DNA of 64,000 nt from Opitutaceae bacterium (GTDB taxonomy: Bacteria > Verrucomicrobiota > Verrucomicrobiia > Opitutales > Opitutaceae): positions 31,777-95,776 of the forward strand of contig PLTZ01000010.1 in the NCBI GenBank assembly GCA_003164715.1. Direction: 5' to 3'. The position numbers and the translations under genes are program-made. Below are positions 55,521 to 64,000 of this stretch, one piece after another (positions within the stretch are counted from its first letter, which is position 1; each line of letters opens with the position of its first letter). The notes below the pieces were generated by a model. The model worked only from the letters and a program-made list of their open reading frames with translations, made no database searches and had not been told where the DNA came from.

Positions 55521-57319
55521 TGATGGACGCGCCGCTCACACGGAATTTCTGCATCATCGCGCACGTCGACCACGGCAAGACCACGCTGTCCGACCGGCTG
55601 CTGCAGGAGACGCACACGGTGTCGGACCGGATGCTGACGGCGCAGTACCTGGACTCGATGGACCTCGAGAAGGAGCGCGGCATCACGATCAAGTCCCACC
55701 CGGTGACCATGACCTACCTGGCCAAGGACGGCCTCAGCTACAAGCTGAACCTCATGGACACGCCCGGCCACGTGGACTTCTCGTACGAGGTCTCCCGGTC
55801 CCTCGCCGCGTGCGAGGGGGCCGTCCTCCTGATCGACGCGTCGCAGGGCGTGGAGGCGCAGACGGTCGCGAACGCCCACCTGGCCGTGGCGCAGAGGCTC
55901 AAGATAATCCCGGTCATCAACAAGATAGACCTGCCGAGCGCGAACCTGGACCTGTGCCTGAAGCAGATGGAGGACATCCTCGCGATCCCCGCCGAGGAGG
56001 CAATTCTTGCCAGCGGCAAGTCCGGCATCGGGGTGGTCGACATCCTGGAGGCCGTGGTCGCGCGCGTGCCGCCGCCCCGGTGGACCGACTACCCGCAGAT
56101 GAGGACGCTCGTCTTCGACTCGATCTTCGACTCCTACCGGGGGGTCATCGCCCACGTCCGCGTCTTTTCCGGCACCTTGCGCGCGGGCGAGATCATGATG
56201 CTGATGAGCACGGGCCAGAAGTCCGACATCAAGGAGGTGGGCGTCTTCACCCCGAAGATGGAGAAGCGCGATTTCCTGTCGCAGGGCGACGTCGGCTACA
56301 TCGTCTCCAACATCAAGGACCCGTCCGAGATGAAGACCGGAGACACGATCACCCTGGCGGCGAAGCCCGCTTTGGTGATGCTCCCCGGCTACAAGGAGGT
56401 CCGCCCGATGGTCTTCTGCGGGCTCTATCCGATCGACAGCAACGACTACGAGAAGCTGAAGGCGGCGCTCGGCAGGCTCCGGCTCAACGACTCCGCGTTC
56501 GTCTATTCCCAGGAGAGCTCGGTGGCGCTTGGCTTCGGGTTCCGGTGCGGGTTCCTCGGACTCCTGCACATGGAGATCATCCAGGAGCGCATCCGGCGCG
56601 AGCACGACGTGGACATCATCTCGACGTACCCAAGCGTCATCTACAGGGTCTTGAAGCACGGGGGCGTGGTCGTGGAGGTCGACAACCCGATCAACCTGCC
56701 CGACCCCGGCGTGATCCTGGAGATCCAGGAGCCGACGCTGCGGGCGTCGATCCACATACCCAACGACTCGATGGGGGACATGCTGGCGCTCGTGATGGAG
56801 AAGCGCGGGGTCGTCGAGCACACCCACACGCTCGATTCGACGCGGGTCATGCTCAGCTGCATCCTTCCGCTCAACGAGATCCTGGTGGACTTCAACGACC
56901 GGCTGAAGGGCGTGACCCACGGCTACGGCTCGATGGACTACGAGCTTGGCGACTACCGGCCTGCCGACTTGGTGAAGATGGAGATTCTCGTGAACAGCGA
57001 TCCCGTGGACGCCTTCGCGAGCATTGTCCACAGGGACAAGGCGGAGGCGCGGGGCCGAGACCTCTGCAAGAGGCTCTCCGAGATCATTCCGCCCCAGATG
57101 TTCCGCATCGCCATCCAGGCCGCAATAGGTGGCAAGATCATCGCAAGGGAGAGCGTGCGGGAGATGCGCAAGGACGTGACGGCGAAATGCTACGGCGGCG
57201 ATATTTCCAGAAAGCGCAAGTTGCTTGATAAGCAGAAGGAAGGGAAACAGAAGATGAAATTGATCGGCAAGGTCTCCATCCCGCCGGACACTTTCATCAA
57301 GGTGCTTAGGAACAACTGA
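55520..57319 (+). CDS. lepA: Elongation factor 4 (LepA)
   Basis: A 599-residue GTPase (from the first ATG, 598 from the second). G1 AHVDHGKTT near 14, G2 KERGITIKS, G3 DTPGHVDF near 82, G4 NKID near 136, then domains II, III, V and the LepA-specific C-terminal domain (KKLLDKQKEGKQKM-like segment and KVSIPPDTFIKVLRN). It back-translocates or aids initiation on the ribosome. Two adjacent ATGs follow the fabD stop. lepB comes 26 bases later, a common order. Confidence 0.95.
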   Translation: MMDAPLTRNFCIIAHVDHGKTTLSDRLLQETHTVSDRMLTAQYLDSMDLEKERGITIKSHPVTMTYLAKDGLSYKLNLMDTPGHVDFSYEVSRSLAACEGAVLLIDASQGVEAQTVANAHLAVAQRLKIIPVINKIDLPSANLDLCLKQMEDILAIPAEEAILASGKSGIGVVDILEAVVARVPPPRWTDYPQMRTLVFDSIFDSYRGVIAHVRVFSGTLRAGEIMMLMSTGQKSDIKEVGVFTPKMEKRDFLSQGDVGYIVSNIKDPSEMKTGDTITLAAKPALVMLPGYKEVRPMVFCGLYPIDSNDYEKLKAALGRLRLNDSAFVYSQESSVALGFGFRCGFLGLLHMEIIQERIRREHDVDIISTYPSVIYRVLKHGGVVVEVDNPINLPDPGVILEIQEPTLRASIHIPNDSMGDMLALVMEKRGVVEHTHTLDSTRVMLSCILPLNEILVDFNDRLKGVTHGYGSMDYELGDYRPADLVKMEILVNSDPVDAFASIVHRDKAEARGRDLCKRLSEIIPPQMFRIAIQAAIGGKIIARESVREMRKDVTAKCYGGDISRKRKLLDKQKEGKQKMKLIGKVSIPPDTFIKVLRNN

Positions 57320-57345
57320 CGCACGGCCTGCCTGCCCACTATCCC

Positions 57346-58674
57346 ATGTTTGGATTCTTTGATTCCCAGGAAAAGAAGATGCGCGACAACGCATCGAACT
57401 GGCTCGAGCTGGCCTCGAAGGTCTGGCACTACCGGCGGGACAGGCTCGGGGCGAAGGACGCCGAGGACCTCACCCGCAAGAGGCAGGAGCTCGAGCGCCT
57501 CTACAGGGACCGCGCCGATGCGGCCAAGCTGAAGCTCGGGATCGAGTCGCTCGAGGGCGTCCTCGTCCGGACGGGCGGGGCCATCTACCCCAAGACCTGG
57601 CTCGTCGAGTACGTGGAGTTCTTCCTGGTTGCGGCGATCGTGATCCTCGGGATCCGCACTTACTTCGTCCAGCCGTTCAAGATCCCGACCAATTCGATGT
57701 GGCCGAGCTACTACGGGATGACCGCGGAGAACTTCCCGCCGGGGTCGGATGCCCCGAACCTCGCCGCGCGGGCCTTCAGGCTCGTCGCCTTCGGCGCGCA
57801 GCGCTACGAGGCCGTCGCCCCCCGGGACGGCGAGGTTTCGCTCGCGCTCCTGGTGCGCGGCGACTCGGTCAGCCTCGCCTACACGAAGCGGGCGGGCCGT
57901 TCGTGGGGGATCATCCCATCGCGTGTCAAGGAGTACACGTTCTACGTCGACGGGGCCCCCGTGTCGGTGCGCGTCCCGGCCGACTTCAGCGACAACGACT
58001 TTGACGAGCTGGTCATCGGCACGTTCTTCAAGGACCGCAAGGCCCTCGAGGCCCAGGTGCGGAGCGCGGAGCAGGCGGGCCGTGTCGAGGAGACGAGCGT
58101 GAAGCTCGACGAGGACAGCGACCAGTACTACGTGGCGCTCCGGGTGCCCGTCGGCAGGTCCGTGCGCACCGGGGAACCGGTTGTGCGATTCGACATCCTG
58201 ACGGGCGACCAGCTGTTCGTCGACCGGGTGAGCTACCACTTCATGAGGCCGCGGGTGGGCCAGGGCTTCGTGTTCAGGACGGACCACATCCCGGACATCG
58301 AGAGGGCGTTCGGCGACCAGTACTTCATCAAGCGGCTGATCGGCGTCCCCGGGGACACGGTCGAGATCCGCGAGCCCATGATCTACCGCAACGGCGCCCC
58401 GATAGGCGGCTCGAAGGCCTTTGACCTTAATGCGGGGCGGGTGAGCCCCTACCGCGGCTATTTCAACATGACCGCCGATCCGCGGTACGCGCAGAGCCAG
58501 CTCTTCAAGGGCGACACGATCACGGTGCCGGCGCGCGGATATCTTGCGCTCGGGGACAACTCCAAGAACAGCTTCGACGGCCGGTTCTGGGGGTTTGTGC
58601 CCGAGAAGGACGTGATCGGCCGGCCGCTCTTCATCTATTACCCGTTCACGAGGCGCTGGGGAACGGCGAGGTGA
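57346..58674 (+). CDS. lepB: Signal peptidase I
   Basis: A 442-residue membrane peptidase, longer than E. coli LepB (324). An N-terminal coiled region, a membrane helix near 88-105 (EYVEFFLVAAIVILGI), then catalytic Ser117 in IPTNSMWPS and the catalytic Lys near 329 in FIKRLIGVPGD; box E is ARGYLALGDNSKNSFDGR near 395. A large insertion of ~180 residues separates the Ser and Lys boxes. It cuts Sec signal peptides at the periplasmic face. Confidence 0.93.
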   Translation: MFGFFDSQEKKMRDNASNWLELASKVWHYRRDRLGAKDAEDLTRKRQELERLYRDRADAAKLKLGIESLEGVLVRTGGAIYPKTWLVEYVEFFLVAAIVILGIRTYFVQPFKIPTNSMWPSYYGMTAENFPPGSDAPNLAARAFRLVAFGAQRYEAVAPRDGEVSLALLVRGDSVSLAYTKRAGRSWGIIPSRVKEYTFYVDGAPVSVRVPADFSDNDFDELVIGTFFKDRKALEAQVRSAEQAGRVEETSVKLDEDSDQYYVALRVPVGRSVRTGEPVVRFDILTGDQLFVDRVSYHFMRPRVGQGFVFRTDHIPDIERAFGDQYFIKRLIGVPGDTVEIREPMIYRNGAPIGGSKAFDLNAGRVSPYRGYFNMTADPRYAQSQLFKGDTITVPARGYLALGDNSKNSFDGRFWGFVPEKDVIGRPLFIYYPFTRRWGTAR

Positions 58675-58691
58675 GCGGCGCCCGGCGCCGC
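58675..58691 (+). terminator. GC hairpin after lepB
   Basis: A seven-base-pair GC stem (58675-58681 with 58685-58691) with a three-base loop begins at the lepB stop. A short T-triplet comes about eight bases later, which is weak support for a Rho-independent terminator between lepB and the GH28 gene. Confidence 0.35.
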
Positions 58692-58784
58692 GGAGGGGTT
58701 TGACACACGGTGCGCACGGCATCTTGTATCGGCTGACCCTGCGGCGGCAGCAACCCGCGCGCCCCGGGGCCCCCCAATAAAGCC

Positions 58785-60323
58785 ATGCCCGCGCTCCACC
58801 GAATCCTCGTTGCCTCGGCCCTGCTCGGCCTGTGCGCCTTGCGCGCGGCCGCGGACCCCGCGAGCTTCGACGTCAGGGCCTTCGGGGCCAAGGGGGACGG
58901 GATCGCCAACGATGCCGCCGCCATCAACCAGGCGATAGAGGCGGCCGGCAGGGCGGGAGGGGGGACCGTCGAGTTCTTCGCCGGCGCCTACCTTGCAGGC
59001 TCGATCCACCTCCGGAGCAACGTGGCGCTCCACCTGGGCCCAGGCTCCTCGATTGTGGCGTCCTCCGCGGACGGGGACTACGATCCGCCGGAGCCGAACG
59101 CCTGGGGGGACACCCTGCACTACCAGGACGGCGGCCACAGCCACTGGCACGACAGCCTGATCTGGGGCGAGGACTTGGCCAACGTTTCGATCACCGGCCC
59201 GGGCCGGATCTTCGGCAAGGGCCTCTCGCGGGGGTGGGGCGGGGAGAAGGTCGTCCAGAAGGTCGGCAACAAGGCGATCGCGCTCAAGAACTGCCGCAAC
59301 GTCATCCTGCGCGACTTCACGATTGAGCACGGGGGCTGGTTCGGGATCCTCGCGACCGGCGTCGACAACCTGACGATCGACGGGCTGAAGATCGACACCA
59401 ACCGGGATGGCATGGACATCGACTGCTGCCACAACGTGAGGGTCTCGAACTGCTCGGTGAATTCCCCCTATGACGACGGCATCTGCCTGAAGAGCTCCTT
59501 CGGCCTGGGGCAGTTCCGCTCGACCGAGAACGTGACGATCTCGGACTGCCTGGTGTGCGGCTACGACGAAGGGTCGCTCCTGGACGGGAGCCGCACGCAC
59601 ACCGAGGAGCGGGTCCACGCGCCGACCGGCCGGATCAAGTTCGGCACGGAGTCGAACGGCGGGTTCAGGGCGGTGACGATCACGAACTGCGTCTTCGAGT
59701 GCTGCCGCGGGCTGGCCTTGGAGACGGTCGACGGCGCCCTGCTGGAGGATGTCACCGTCTCGAACCTCGCCATGCGCAGGATCTTCAGCTCCCCCATCTT
59801 CCTGCGCCTGGGCGCGCGGATGCGCGGACCCGCCGGGACGCCCGTCGGAAGGCTCCACGGCGTGATCATCAGCAACGTGGTCGCCGAGGACGTCGAGGGG
59901 GGCCAGGCGATCCTGGTCCTCGGACTGGCGGGCCATCCCGTGGAGGACGTGACCCTCGACAACATCCGGATCGAGTTCGAGGGCGGGGGCACGGCGGCCC
60001 AGGCGGCCCGCGCCGTTCCCGAGATGGAGCGCGACTACCCGGAGCCCGGGAGCTTCGGAACCACGCCGTCCTGGGGCCTGTACGCCCGGCACGCCGGCAA
60101 CCTGGTCGTGCACGACGTCGTCCTCGGCGCGAAGGCGAGGGACCTGAGGCCTTCCGTCACGCTGGACGACGTCCGGGGCGCCGAGTTCGAGCACGCCTCG
60201 ATGCCCCCGTCGGCGGGGGCGAAGACGTTTGACCTAAGGTCCGTGGAGGAATTCTACGCGCAGTCCTGCCGGGGCGTGCCCGACACCCAGCGCGCCGCGT
60301 CCCTGCCGGACGAGCAACTCTAG
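58785..60323 (+). CDS. Secreted GH28 polygalacturonase-like enzyme
   Basis: A 512-residue parallel beta-helix protein with signal peptide (ALLGLCALRAAAD). The start FDVRAFGAKGDGIANDAAAINQAI is the usual GH28 entry. Active-site segments: TNRDGMDI near 205 (NTDG equivalent), SPYDDGICLKS near 226 (DD pair) and GRIKFGTESNGGF near 283 (RIK-type, with the usual GHG region altered). It would cut galacturonan or a related uronate backbone outside the cell. It stands alone, with no SusC/D or other CAZyme beside it. Confidence 0.87.
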   Translation: MPALHRILVASALLGLCALRAAADPASFDVRAFGAKGDGIANDAAAINQAIEAAGRAGGGTVEFFAGAYLAGSIHLRSNVALHLGPGSSIVASSADGDYDPPEPNAWGDTLHYQDGGHSHWHDSLIWGEDLANVSITGPGRIFGKGLSRGWGGEKVVQKVGNKAIALKNCRNVILRDFTIEHGGWFGILATGVDNLTIDGLKIDTNRDGMDIDCCHNVRVSNCSVNSPYDDGICLKSSFGLGQFRSTENVTISDCLVCGYDEGSLLDGSRTHTEERVHAPTGRIKFGTESNGGFRAVTITNCVFECCRGLALETVDGALLEDVTVSNLAMRRIFSSPIFLRLGARMRGPAGTPVGRLHGVIISNVVAEDVEGGQAILVLGLAGHPVEDVTLDNIRIEFEGGGTAAQAARAVPEMERDYPEPGSFGTTPSWGLYARHAGNLVVHDVVLGAKARDLRPSVTLDDVRGAEFEHASMPPSAGAKTFDLRSVEEFYAQSCRGVPDTQRAASLPDEQL

Positions 60324-60337
60324 GAGGAGCGGTCGAC

Positions 60338-60520
60338 CTACGGGTCCTTCTTAGTGCCGCCGCCGCGCGTCAGGTGCACGACGATGGTCAACACGAGGAG
60401 GATCAGGAAGATGTAGAAGAGCGTCTGGGCGATCGCGATCGCCCCGCCGGCGACGTTGGTGAAGCCGAGGGCGCCCGCGACGATGGCGAGCACGAGGAAC
60501 ATGAGGATCCAGCGTAGCAT
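60338..60520 (-). CDS. DUF1328 small membrane protein
   Basis: A 60-residue protein of two membrane helices: LRWILMFLVLAIVAGALGF and the GAIAIAQTLFYIFLILLVLTIV region. This is the DUF1328 (YtjA-like) family, often induced with stress regulons; biochemical role unknown. Fifteen bases downstream, convergent, lies the GH28 stop. ATG 60520 is the standard start. Confidence 0.85.
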   Translation of the reverse strand: MLRWILMFLVLAIVAGALGFTNVAGGAIAIAQTLFYIFLILLVLTIVVHLTRGGGTKKDP

Positions 60521-60579
60521 GGGTGTGTCTTGGTTGGGGGTGCGGGTTCTGGTTTCGGGAAGTTGGCTGTGAGGCGGCC

Positions 60580-60858
60580 TCAGCCTCTTAATGCGAGAAA
60601 GGCCACCCTGCAGGCCATGGCCCCCACGGAGGCGCCGCGGATCCACCGCCCAATCCTCCCGGGCATGCTCGGGGCGGCGGCGGCAATGCTGCCGATGACC
60701 TTGTGGAGCTGGAACCCCGCGGACGCCTCGCGCAGCGCCCGGATCGCCCGCAGCCGGTCAAGCTCGCAGGCGAGCGACAGCCACTGCCGGCGGTCGCCGG
60801 GTGAAGGGCCGGCCTGGCGCGTCAGGGGGCTTTCTCGGACAGATAATGGTTCAGGCAT
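60580..60858 (-). CDS. Small hypothetical protein of the YqjD-holin cassette
   Basis: A 92-residue basic protein from ATG 60858, overlapping the end of the holin-like gene by 37 bases. It has a helical middle (RQWLSLACELDRLRAIRAL) and a hydrophobic C-terminal stretch (IRGASVGAMACRVAFLALRG). Position and size recall the YqjK-like third member of yqjD-yqjE cassettes, but the sequence match is weak. Its stop lies 59 bases upstream of the DUF1328 start. Confidence 0.5.
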   Translation of the reverse strand: MPEPLSVRESPLTRQAGPSPGDRRQWLSLACELDRLRAIRALREASAGFQLHKVIGSIAAAAPSMPGRIGRWIRGASVGAMACRVAFLALRG

Positions 60859-61193
60859 GCGCAATCCTCTCGAAGCTGGTAGCGAGTCTCGGAAAGAGGG
60901 CGCCAGGCCCTCATGCGGGCGGCCGCCCACCAGGCGAGCGCGCCCGCGCCCGCCAGATAGGCGAACGCGACAAGGCCCAGGATGGCCGCGCGGTCCCCGC
61001 GCTCCCAGACAAGGGCTGCAAGGGCGAACGTTCCGGTGACCCCGAAGAGCAGGACGAGGGCGCCGGCGACCCCGGCCACGGCGCCCGTCACCATAAAATG
61101 CGCGCGCGCGTCCCTGAGCTCAAGGCCGGCGAGCTCGCCGCGATGCAGCAGCCCCTCCAGTAGTATGCGGGGTGTGGATCCTGGAGCGTCCAT
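60822..61193 (-). CDS. Phage-holin-like membrane protein (Holin-X/YqjE type)
   Basis: A 123-residue protein with two strong membrane helices (MVTGAVAGVAGALVLLFGV and ILGLVAFAYLAGAGALAWWAA) and short charged ends, in the Phage_holin_3_6/YqjE family. In bacteria these proteins often pair with ribosome-associated membrane proteins of the ElaB/YqjD group, as here; lytic activity is not implied. It lies 42 bases downstream of the DUF883 gene. Confidence 0.75.
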   Translation of the reverse strand: MDAPGSTPRILLEGLLHRGELAGLELRDARAHFMVTGAVAGVAGALVLLFGVTGTFALAALVWERGDRAAILGLVAFAYLAGAGALAWWAAARMRAWRPLSETRYQLREDCACLNHYLSEKAP

Positions 61194-61235
61194 GTAAGGG
61201 ACTGATCGTTCGGGGGAGAAGGGGGACCCTTGCGA

Positions 61236-61580
61236 TCAGCGGCTTGGGCGGGCGAGGGAGCGCGACAGCAGAAAGCCCGCGATCAGGCCAACGCCGACGG
61301 CGATGCCGATGCTCGGGTAGGGATTGGCGCGTATGGCGTCGTCAGCGCGTGACGCCTTGCCGCGGGCTGCTGCGGCGAGGTCCTTGAGAGCCGCCTGGCC
61401 GTCGGCGAGGACCGCCTTGAGGCGCTCGCGCAAGGCCTGAACCTCGATCGTGGCCGTGTCGCCGACATTATCGAGGGCGTCCTGGGCCTCCCGGATGAGG
61501 GCCCGCAGGTCCTCAACGGTCGCTTGGGCATTTCCGTTGGCGCTCGTCTCCGAGTCGGCAGTAGTCGCTCTTGGCTTCAT
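61236..61580 (-). CDS. DUF883 (ElaB/YqjD-like) membrane protein
   Basis: A 114-residue protein with an acidic coiled N-terminus (VEDLRALIREAQDALDN), a basic amphipathic middle and a C-terminal membrane helix (PSIGIAVGVGLIAGFLLSRSL). In E. coli relatives tether ribosomes to the membrane in stationary phase. First gene of the small cassette; its promoter should lie in the gap up to 62009. Confidence 0.85.
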   Translation of the reverse strand: MKPRATTADSETSANGNAQATVEDLRALIREAQDALDNVGDTATIEVQALRERLKAVLADGQAALKDLAAAARGKASRADDAIRANPYPSIGIAVGVGLIAGFLLSRSLARPSR

Positions 61581-62009
61581 GGGTGTTTGTGGGATGAGAC
61601 TGTTGCTGAGTTAGTGTGTGTCGCGGATGTTTTGTTACGGAGCCTTGCCAAGAAAGGACCGCGACTGCGGGACCTGGCCCGCGCCCTACGCGCTGCCTTC
61701 CCCCATCCCCTGGGTAAGGTACCGAGGAAACTCGGAGGCGCTCCTGAACTGCTCGGAGAACGTCGTTCTCCGAAGCGGCTCCTCGTCGTAGCGGGGAGAC
61801 TCGCTGCGGTCGCCGGGTGCGGCGGCGCGACACGCCTCGGAGGGCCTCCATGCGCGGGCCGCAAATGCGGCTGCCGGCTGGCTCGGATTGGCGGGGAAGC
61901 TGCAACCTTTTATCTCGAATGAGTTCATGGGTAGGTGCCCTAGTGTACACCGGGGGCCGGCGGCCCCATATGGGGTGAAACGAGCACTCCGGGCGCTCCC
62001 GCGGCCGCG
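61581..62009. other. Gap with operator-like palindrome
   Basis: No convincing gene. An 80-codon minus-strand frame (61686-61928) has no family match and no ribosome site. The stretch is rich in short inverted repeats: a 21-base perfect palindrome at 61753-61773 and a CCGAG-GAAA-CTCGG hairpin at 61722-61735. It probably holds the promoter of the DUF883 cassette, and possibly a structured RNA. Confidence 0.4.
61753..61773. repeat. Perfect 21-base inverted repeat
   Basis: Two ten-base arms (TCGGAGAACG and its exact complement) around one central base. The core GAAC...GTTC resembles bacterial operator half-sites, including LexA boxes of Gram-positive type, though spacing differs. It lies about 170 bases upstream of the DUF883 cassette. 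Confidence 0.6.
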
Positions 62010-63821
62010 CTATGCCCGGGCCTGCAGCGCCTCGAGCTCCTCCCACCGCGCGAACGCGACGGCGTGCTCGCGCTCCAGCCCGTCAAGGCGCGCCCTGACG
62101 TCGGCCGCTGAGTTCCTCTCCCGATGGTAGAAGGCCGGGTCGGCCAGCCTCGCCGCGAGCTTCGCCATCTCCGTCTCTATCGCCTCGATCCGCGCGGGCA
62201 GCTCGGCCACCTCGCGGCGCTCGTTGTTGGTGAGCTTGCGGGCGGGCTTCGCGAGCGCGGCGGTCGCCCGCGCCTCGTCCCTTGCGGGCGCGGCAAGGGC
62301 CGCCTTTGCGGCGGCGGCCTTCTCGCGCTCGCGCACCCAGTCGGCGTACCCGCCGACGTAGTCGCCGATGCGGCCGTCGCCTTCGAAGACGAGCGTGCTC
62401 GTCACGACGTTGTCCAGGAAGTCGCGGTCGTGGCTGACGATCAGCAGCGTGCCCTCGTACTCGACCAGGAGGTCCTCGAGCAGGTCAAGCGTCTCGGCGT
62501 CCAGGTCGTTCGTCGGCTCGTCCATGACGAGGACGTTGGCGGGCTTGGTGAAGAGGCGCGCGAGCAGCAGGCGGTTGCGCTCCCCGCCCGAGAGCACCCG
62601 GGCGGGCGTCCGCGCGCGGTCGGGAGTGAAGAGGAAGTCCTGCAGGTAGCTGATCACGTGGCGGGTGCGGCCGCCGACCGTGACGGTCTCGTTGCCGCCG
62701 GCGATATTGTCGGCCACGGTCTTGGCATCGTCGATCTGGGCGCGCATTTGGTCAAAATAGACGAACTCGAGCCTCGTCCCGTGCGAGATCGTGCCTTTCG
62801 CGGGCGCAAGCTCGCCGAGCAGGAGCTTGATCAGGGTGGACTTGCCCGATCCGTTGGGCCCGATGATCCCGATCTTGTCGCCCCGGATGAGGGTCGTCGT
62901 GAAGTCGCGCACCAGGGGCCTGCCGCCGGGGTAGGCGAACGACATGTTCTCGACGTCGATCACCTTGACGCCCGAGCGCTCGGCCTCGGCCAGGCGCAAG
63001 TTGACGTTGCCGGTGCGCGCCCGCCTCGCGGCGCGCTCGGCGCGCATCTTCATCAGGGTGTGGATCCGGCCCTGCGCGCGCGAGCGCTGGGCGCGGACCC
63101 CCTTGCGGATCCAGGCCTCCTCCTGGGCGAGCTTCTTGTCGAATGCGGCCTGCTGCTTCTCCTCGGCCGCGAGCACCTCCTCCTTGCGGACCAGGTAGGT
63201 GTCGTAGTCGCAGGCCCAGCCCGCGAGGCGCCCGCGGTCGAGCTCGACGATGCGCGTGGCGAGCCTGCGCAGGAACGCGCGGTCGTGGGTCACGAAGAGA
63301 AGGCTGATCTTCTCGGCGAGCAGGAACTCCTCCAGCCAGAGAATCGAGTCGATGTCCAGGTGGTTGGTCGGCTCGTCGAGGAGGAGGAGGTCCGGCTTTG
63401 CGGCAAGGGCCCGGCCGAGGAGGGCACGGCGCTTCAGGCCTCCCGACAGCTCCCCGAATCCCCGGGCGGGGTCGAGCTGGAGGTGCTCGATCAGCTCGTG
63501 CACCAGGACGTCGCGCTCCCAGTCCTCCTCGTGCCCCGCCTGGGCCCTCAGGCCCGACGCGACGATCTCCGCGACGCTGCCGGCGAGGTTCGCGGGCACC
63601 TCCTGCGTGAGGCGGGCGAACCGGGATCCCGGCTGGCGGAAGACCTCGCCCATGTCCGGCTTGATCTCGCCCGAAATGACCCCCATCAGCGTGGACTTGC
63701 CGGCGCCGTTGCGCCCCAGCAGGCAGACCCGCTCGCCCGGATCGACCTGGAGATTGACCCTGTCGAGGACCGGGGGGCCGCCGAAGCAGAGACTGACGTC
63801 GAGGAGGCTGAAAAGCGACAT
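62010..63821 (-). CDS. uup: ABC-F family ATPase (Uup-like)
   Basis: A 603-residue soluble protein with two ABC ATPase domains and no membrane part. First domain: Walker A GRNGAGKST near residue 37, LSGGLKRRALLGRAL near 125, LLLLDEPTNHLD. Second: GPNGSGKST near 325, LSGGERNRLLLARL near 415, LVMDEPTNDLD near 435. A linker sits between, and a C-terminal coiled coil (REVAELPARIEAIETEM near 540) is the mark of Uup. ABC-F proteins act on the ribosome or on DNA; Uup is linked to precise transposon excision in E. coli. Confidence 0.87.
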   Translation of the reverse strand: MSLFSLLDVSLCFGGPPVLDRVNLQVDPGERVCLLGRNGAGKSTLMGVISGEIKPDMGEVFRQPGSRFARLTQEVPANLAGSVAEIVASGLRAQAGHEEDWERDVLVHELIEHLQLDPARGFGELSGGLKRRALLGRALAAKPDLLLLDEPTNHLDIDSILWLEEFLLAEKISLLFVTHDRAFLRRLATRIVELDRGRLAGWACDYDTYLVRKEEVLAAEEKQQAAFDKKLAQEEAWIRKGVRAQRSRAQGRIHTLMKMRAERAARRARTGNVNLRLAEAERSGVKVIDVENMSFAYPGGRPLVRDFTTTLIRGDKIGIIGPNGSGKSTLIKLLLGELAPAKGTISHGTRLEFVYFDQMRAQIDDAKTVADNIAGGNETVTVGGRTRHVISYLQDFLFTPDRARTPARVLSGGERNRLLLARLFTKPANVLVMDEPTNDLDAETLDLLEDLLVEYEGTLLIVSHDRDFLDNVVTSTLVFEGDGRIGDYVGGYADWVREREKAAAAKAALAAPARDEARATAALAKPARKLTNNERREVAELPARIEAIETEMAKLAARLADPAFYHRERNSAADVRARLDGLEREHAVAFARWEELEALQARA

Positions 63822-63899
63822 GAGCGGACAAACGTGGGCGTTCGCCCGTCCGCGCGCAACCCCTCAGCTTGCGAACGCGCCCCCGGGGCGGCTTCCGGC

Positions 63900-63998
63900 T
63901 CAGGGGCCGTCCGCGGGCTGCTCGCCCAGGGCCGCCCGGACCTGCTCGATCAGCTCGAACACCTCGAAGGGCTTGTTGATCGCAAGCGGCGCGCAAAC
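63900..63998 (-). CDS. Response-regulator receiver, C-terminal end (cut by window)
   Basis: The last 32 residues of a minus-strand frame that enters from the right edge. LAINKPFEVFELIEQVRAAL is the usual final strand and helix of a receiver domain, with the conserved Lys of KPF. The stop is at 63900-63902. The rest of the protein lies outside the window, so it may be a stand-alone receiver or the end of a hybrid kinase. Confidence 0.6.
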   Translation of the reverse strand, partial: VCAPLAINKPFEVFELIEQVRAALGEQPADGP

Positions 63999-64000
63999 CC

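Noticed and set aside
60822..61193. Prophage remnant based on the holin-like gene
   Set aside because: No other phage gene, integrase or attachment site is near; this holin family is commonly chromosomal beside DUF883 genes.
61686..61928. 80-codon minus-strand frame in the 61.6-62.0 kb gap
   Set aside because: No family resemblance or ribosome site and it covers strong inverted repeats, so chance is more likely; kept only as part of the gap.
61681..61930. RNase P RNA or tmRNA in the structured gap
   Set aside because: The universally conserved core sequences of neither RNA are visible on either strand.

Overview
The window is about 64 kb of GC-rich, gene-dense chromosome from a Gram-negative (diderm) bacterium. 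Lipoprotein Pal, an LPS-type heptosyltransferase, MsbA-like exporters and an outer-membrane-barrel-like protein support two membranes. The family mix (DUF5069, TMTC-like TPR membrane protein, moxR-bat operon, lepA next to a long lepB, secreted GH28 pectinase) suggests Verrucomicrobiota, perhaps Opitutales. That placement is inference from family content, not from a marker phylogeny. I see no CRISPR array, insertion sequence, integrase or rRNA.

Layout. 0-9 kb: small enzymes (MazG-like pyrophosphatase, MogA, DJ-1/PfpI, GluQRS, LOG, NUDIX, PAP2) and a large TPR membrane protein. 9-16 kb: a tightly overlapped moxR-DUF58-batA-batB-batD operon on the minus strand. 16-18.6 kb: MOSC protein and RmuC. 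18.6-27.3 kb: a six-gene plus-strand operon, visibly less GC-rich than its flanks: REC-histidine kinase, FAD oxidoreductase, ketosynthase lacking both catalytic histidines, membrane histidine kinase, GAF-like degenerate kinase and AadK-like nucleotidyltransferase. I do not recognise this combination; it is the best candidate for an undescribed system. 27-39.6 kb: a long minus-strand series with M28 peptidase, OppB/OppC, MsbA-like ABC, GT9, DciA-like, rpsO, pnp, surE and an orphan ABC ATPase. 40-47 kb: FmdB-like, inositol phosphatase, beta-CASP nuclease, ApaG, PurH, M20 peptidase, Pal, and a decayed NarL-type regulator beside tRNA-Lys. 48-54 kb: ECF sigma/anti-sigma pair with a candidate autoregulatory promoter, ruvA-dapB-dapA, PilT-type ATPase. 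54-60 kb: fabD-lepA-lepB and GH28. 60-64 kb: a small membrane stress-type cassette (DUF883, holin-like, small protein, DUF1328), an ABC-F ATPase and the C-terminal end of a response regulator.

Genes work together mainly in translationally coupled operons (ATGA, GTGA or TGATG overlaps). The bat operon fits cell-envelope/MoxR chaperone work. The rpsO-pnp leader carries strong hairpins that recall the RNase III/PNPase control known in E. coli. The six-gene operon puts small-molecule enzymes next to membrane and soluble kinases, an arrangement reminiscent of synthase-receptor signalling pairs such as cqsA-cqsS; that function is only a hypothesis.
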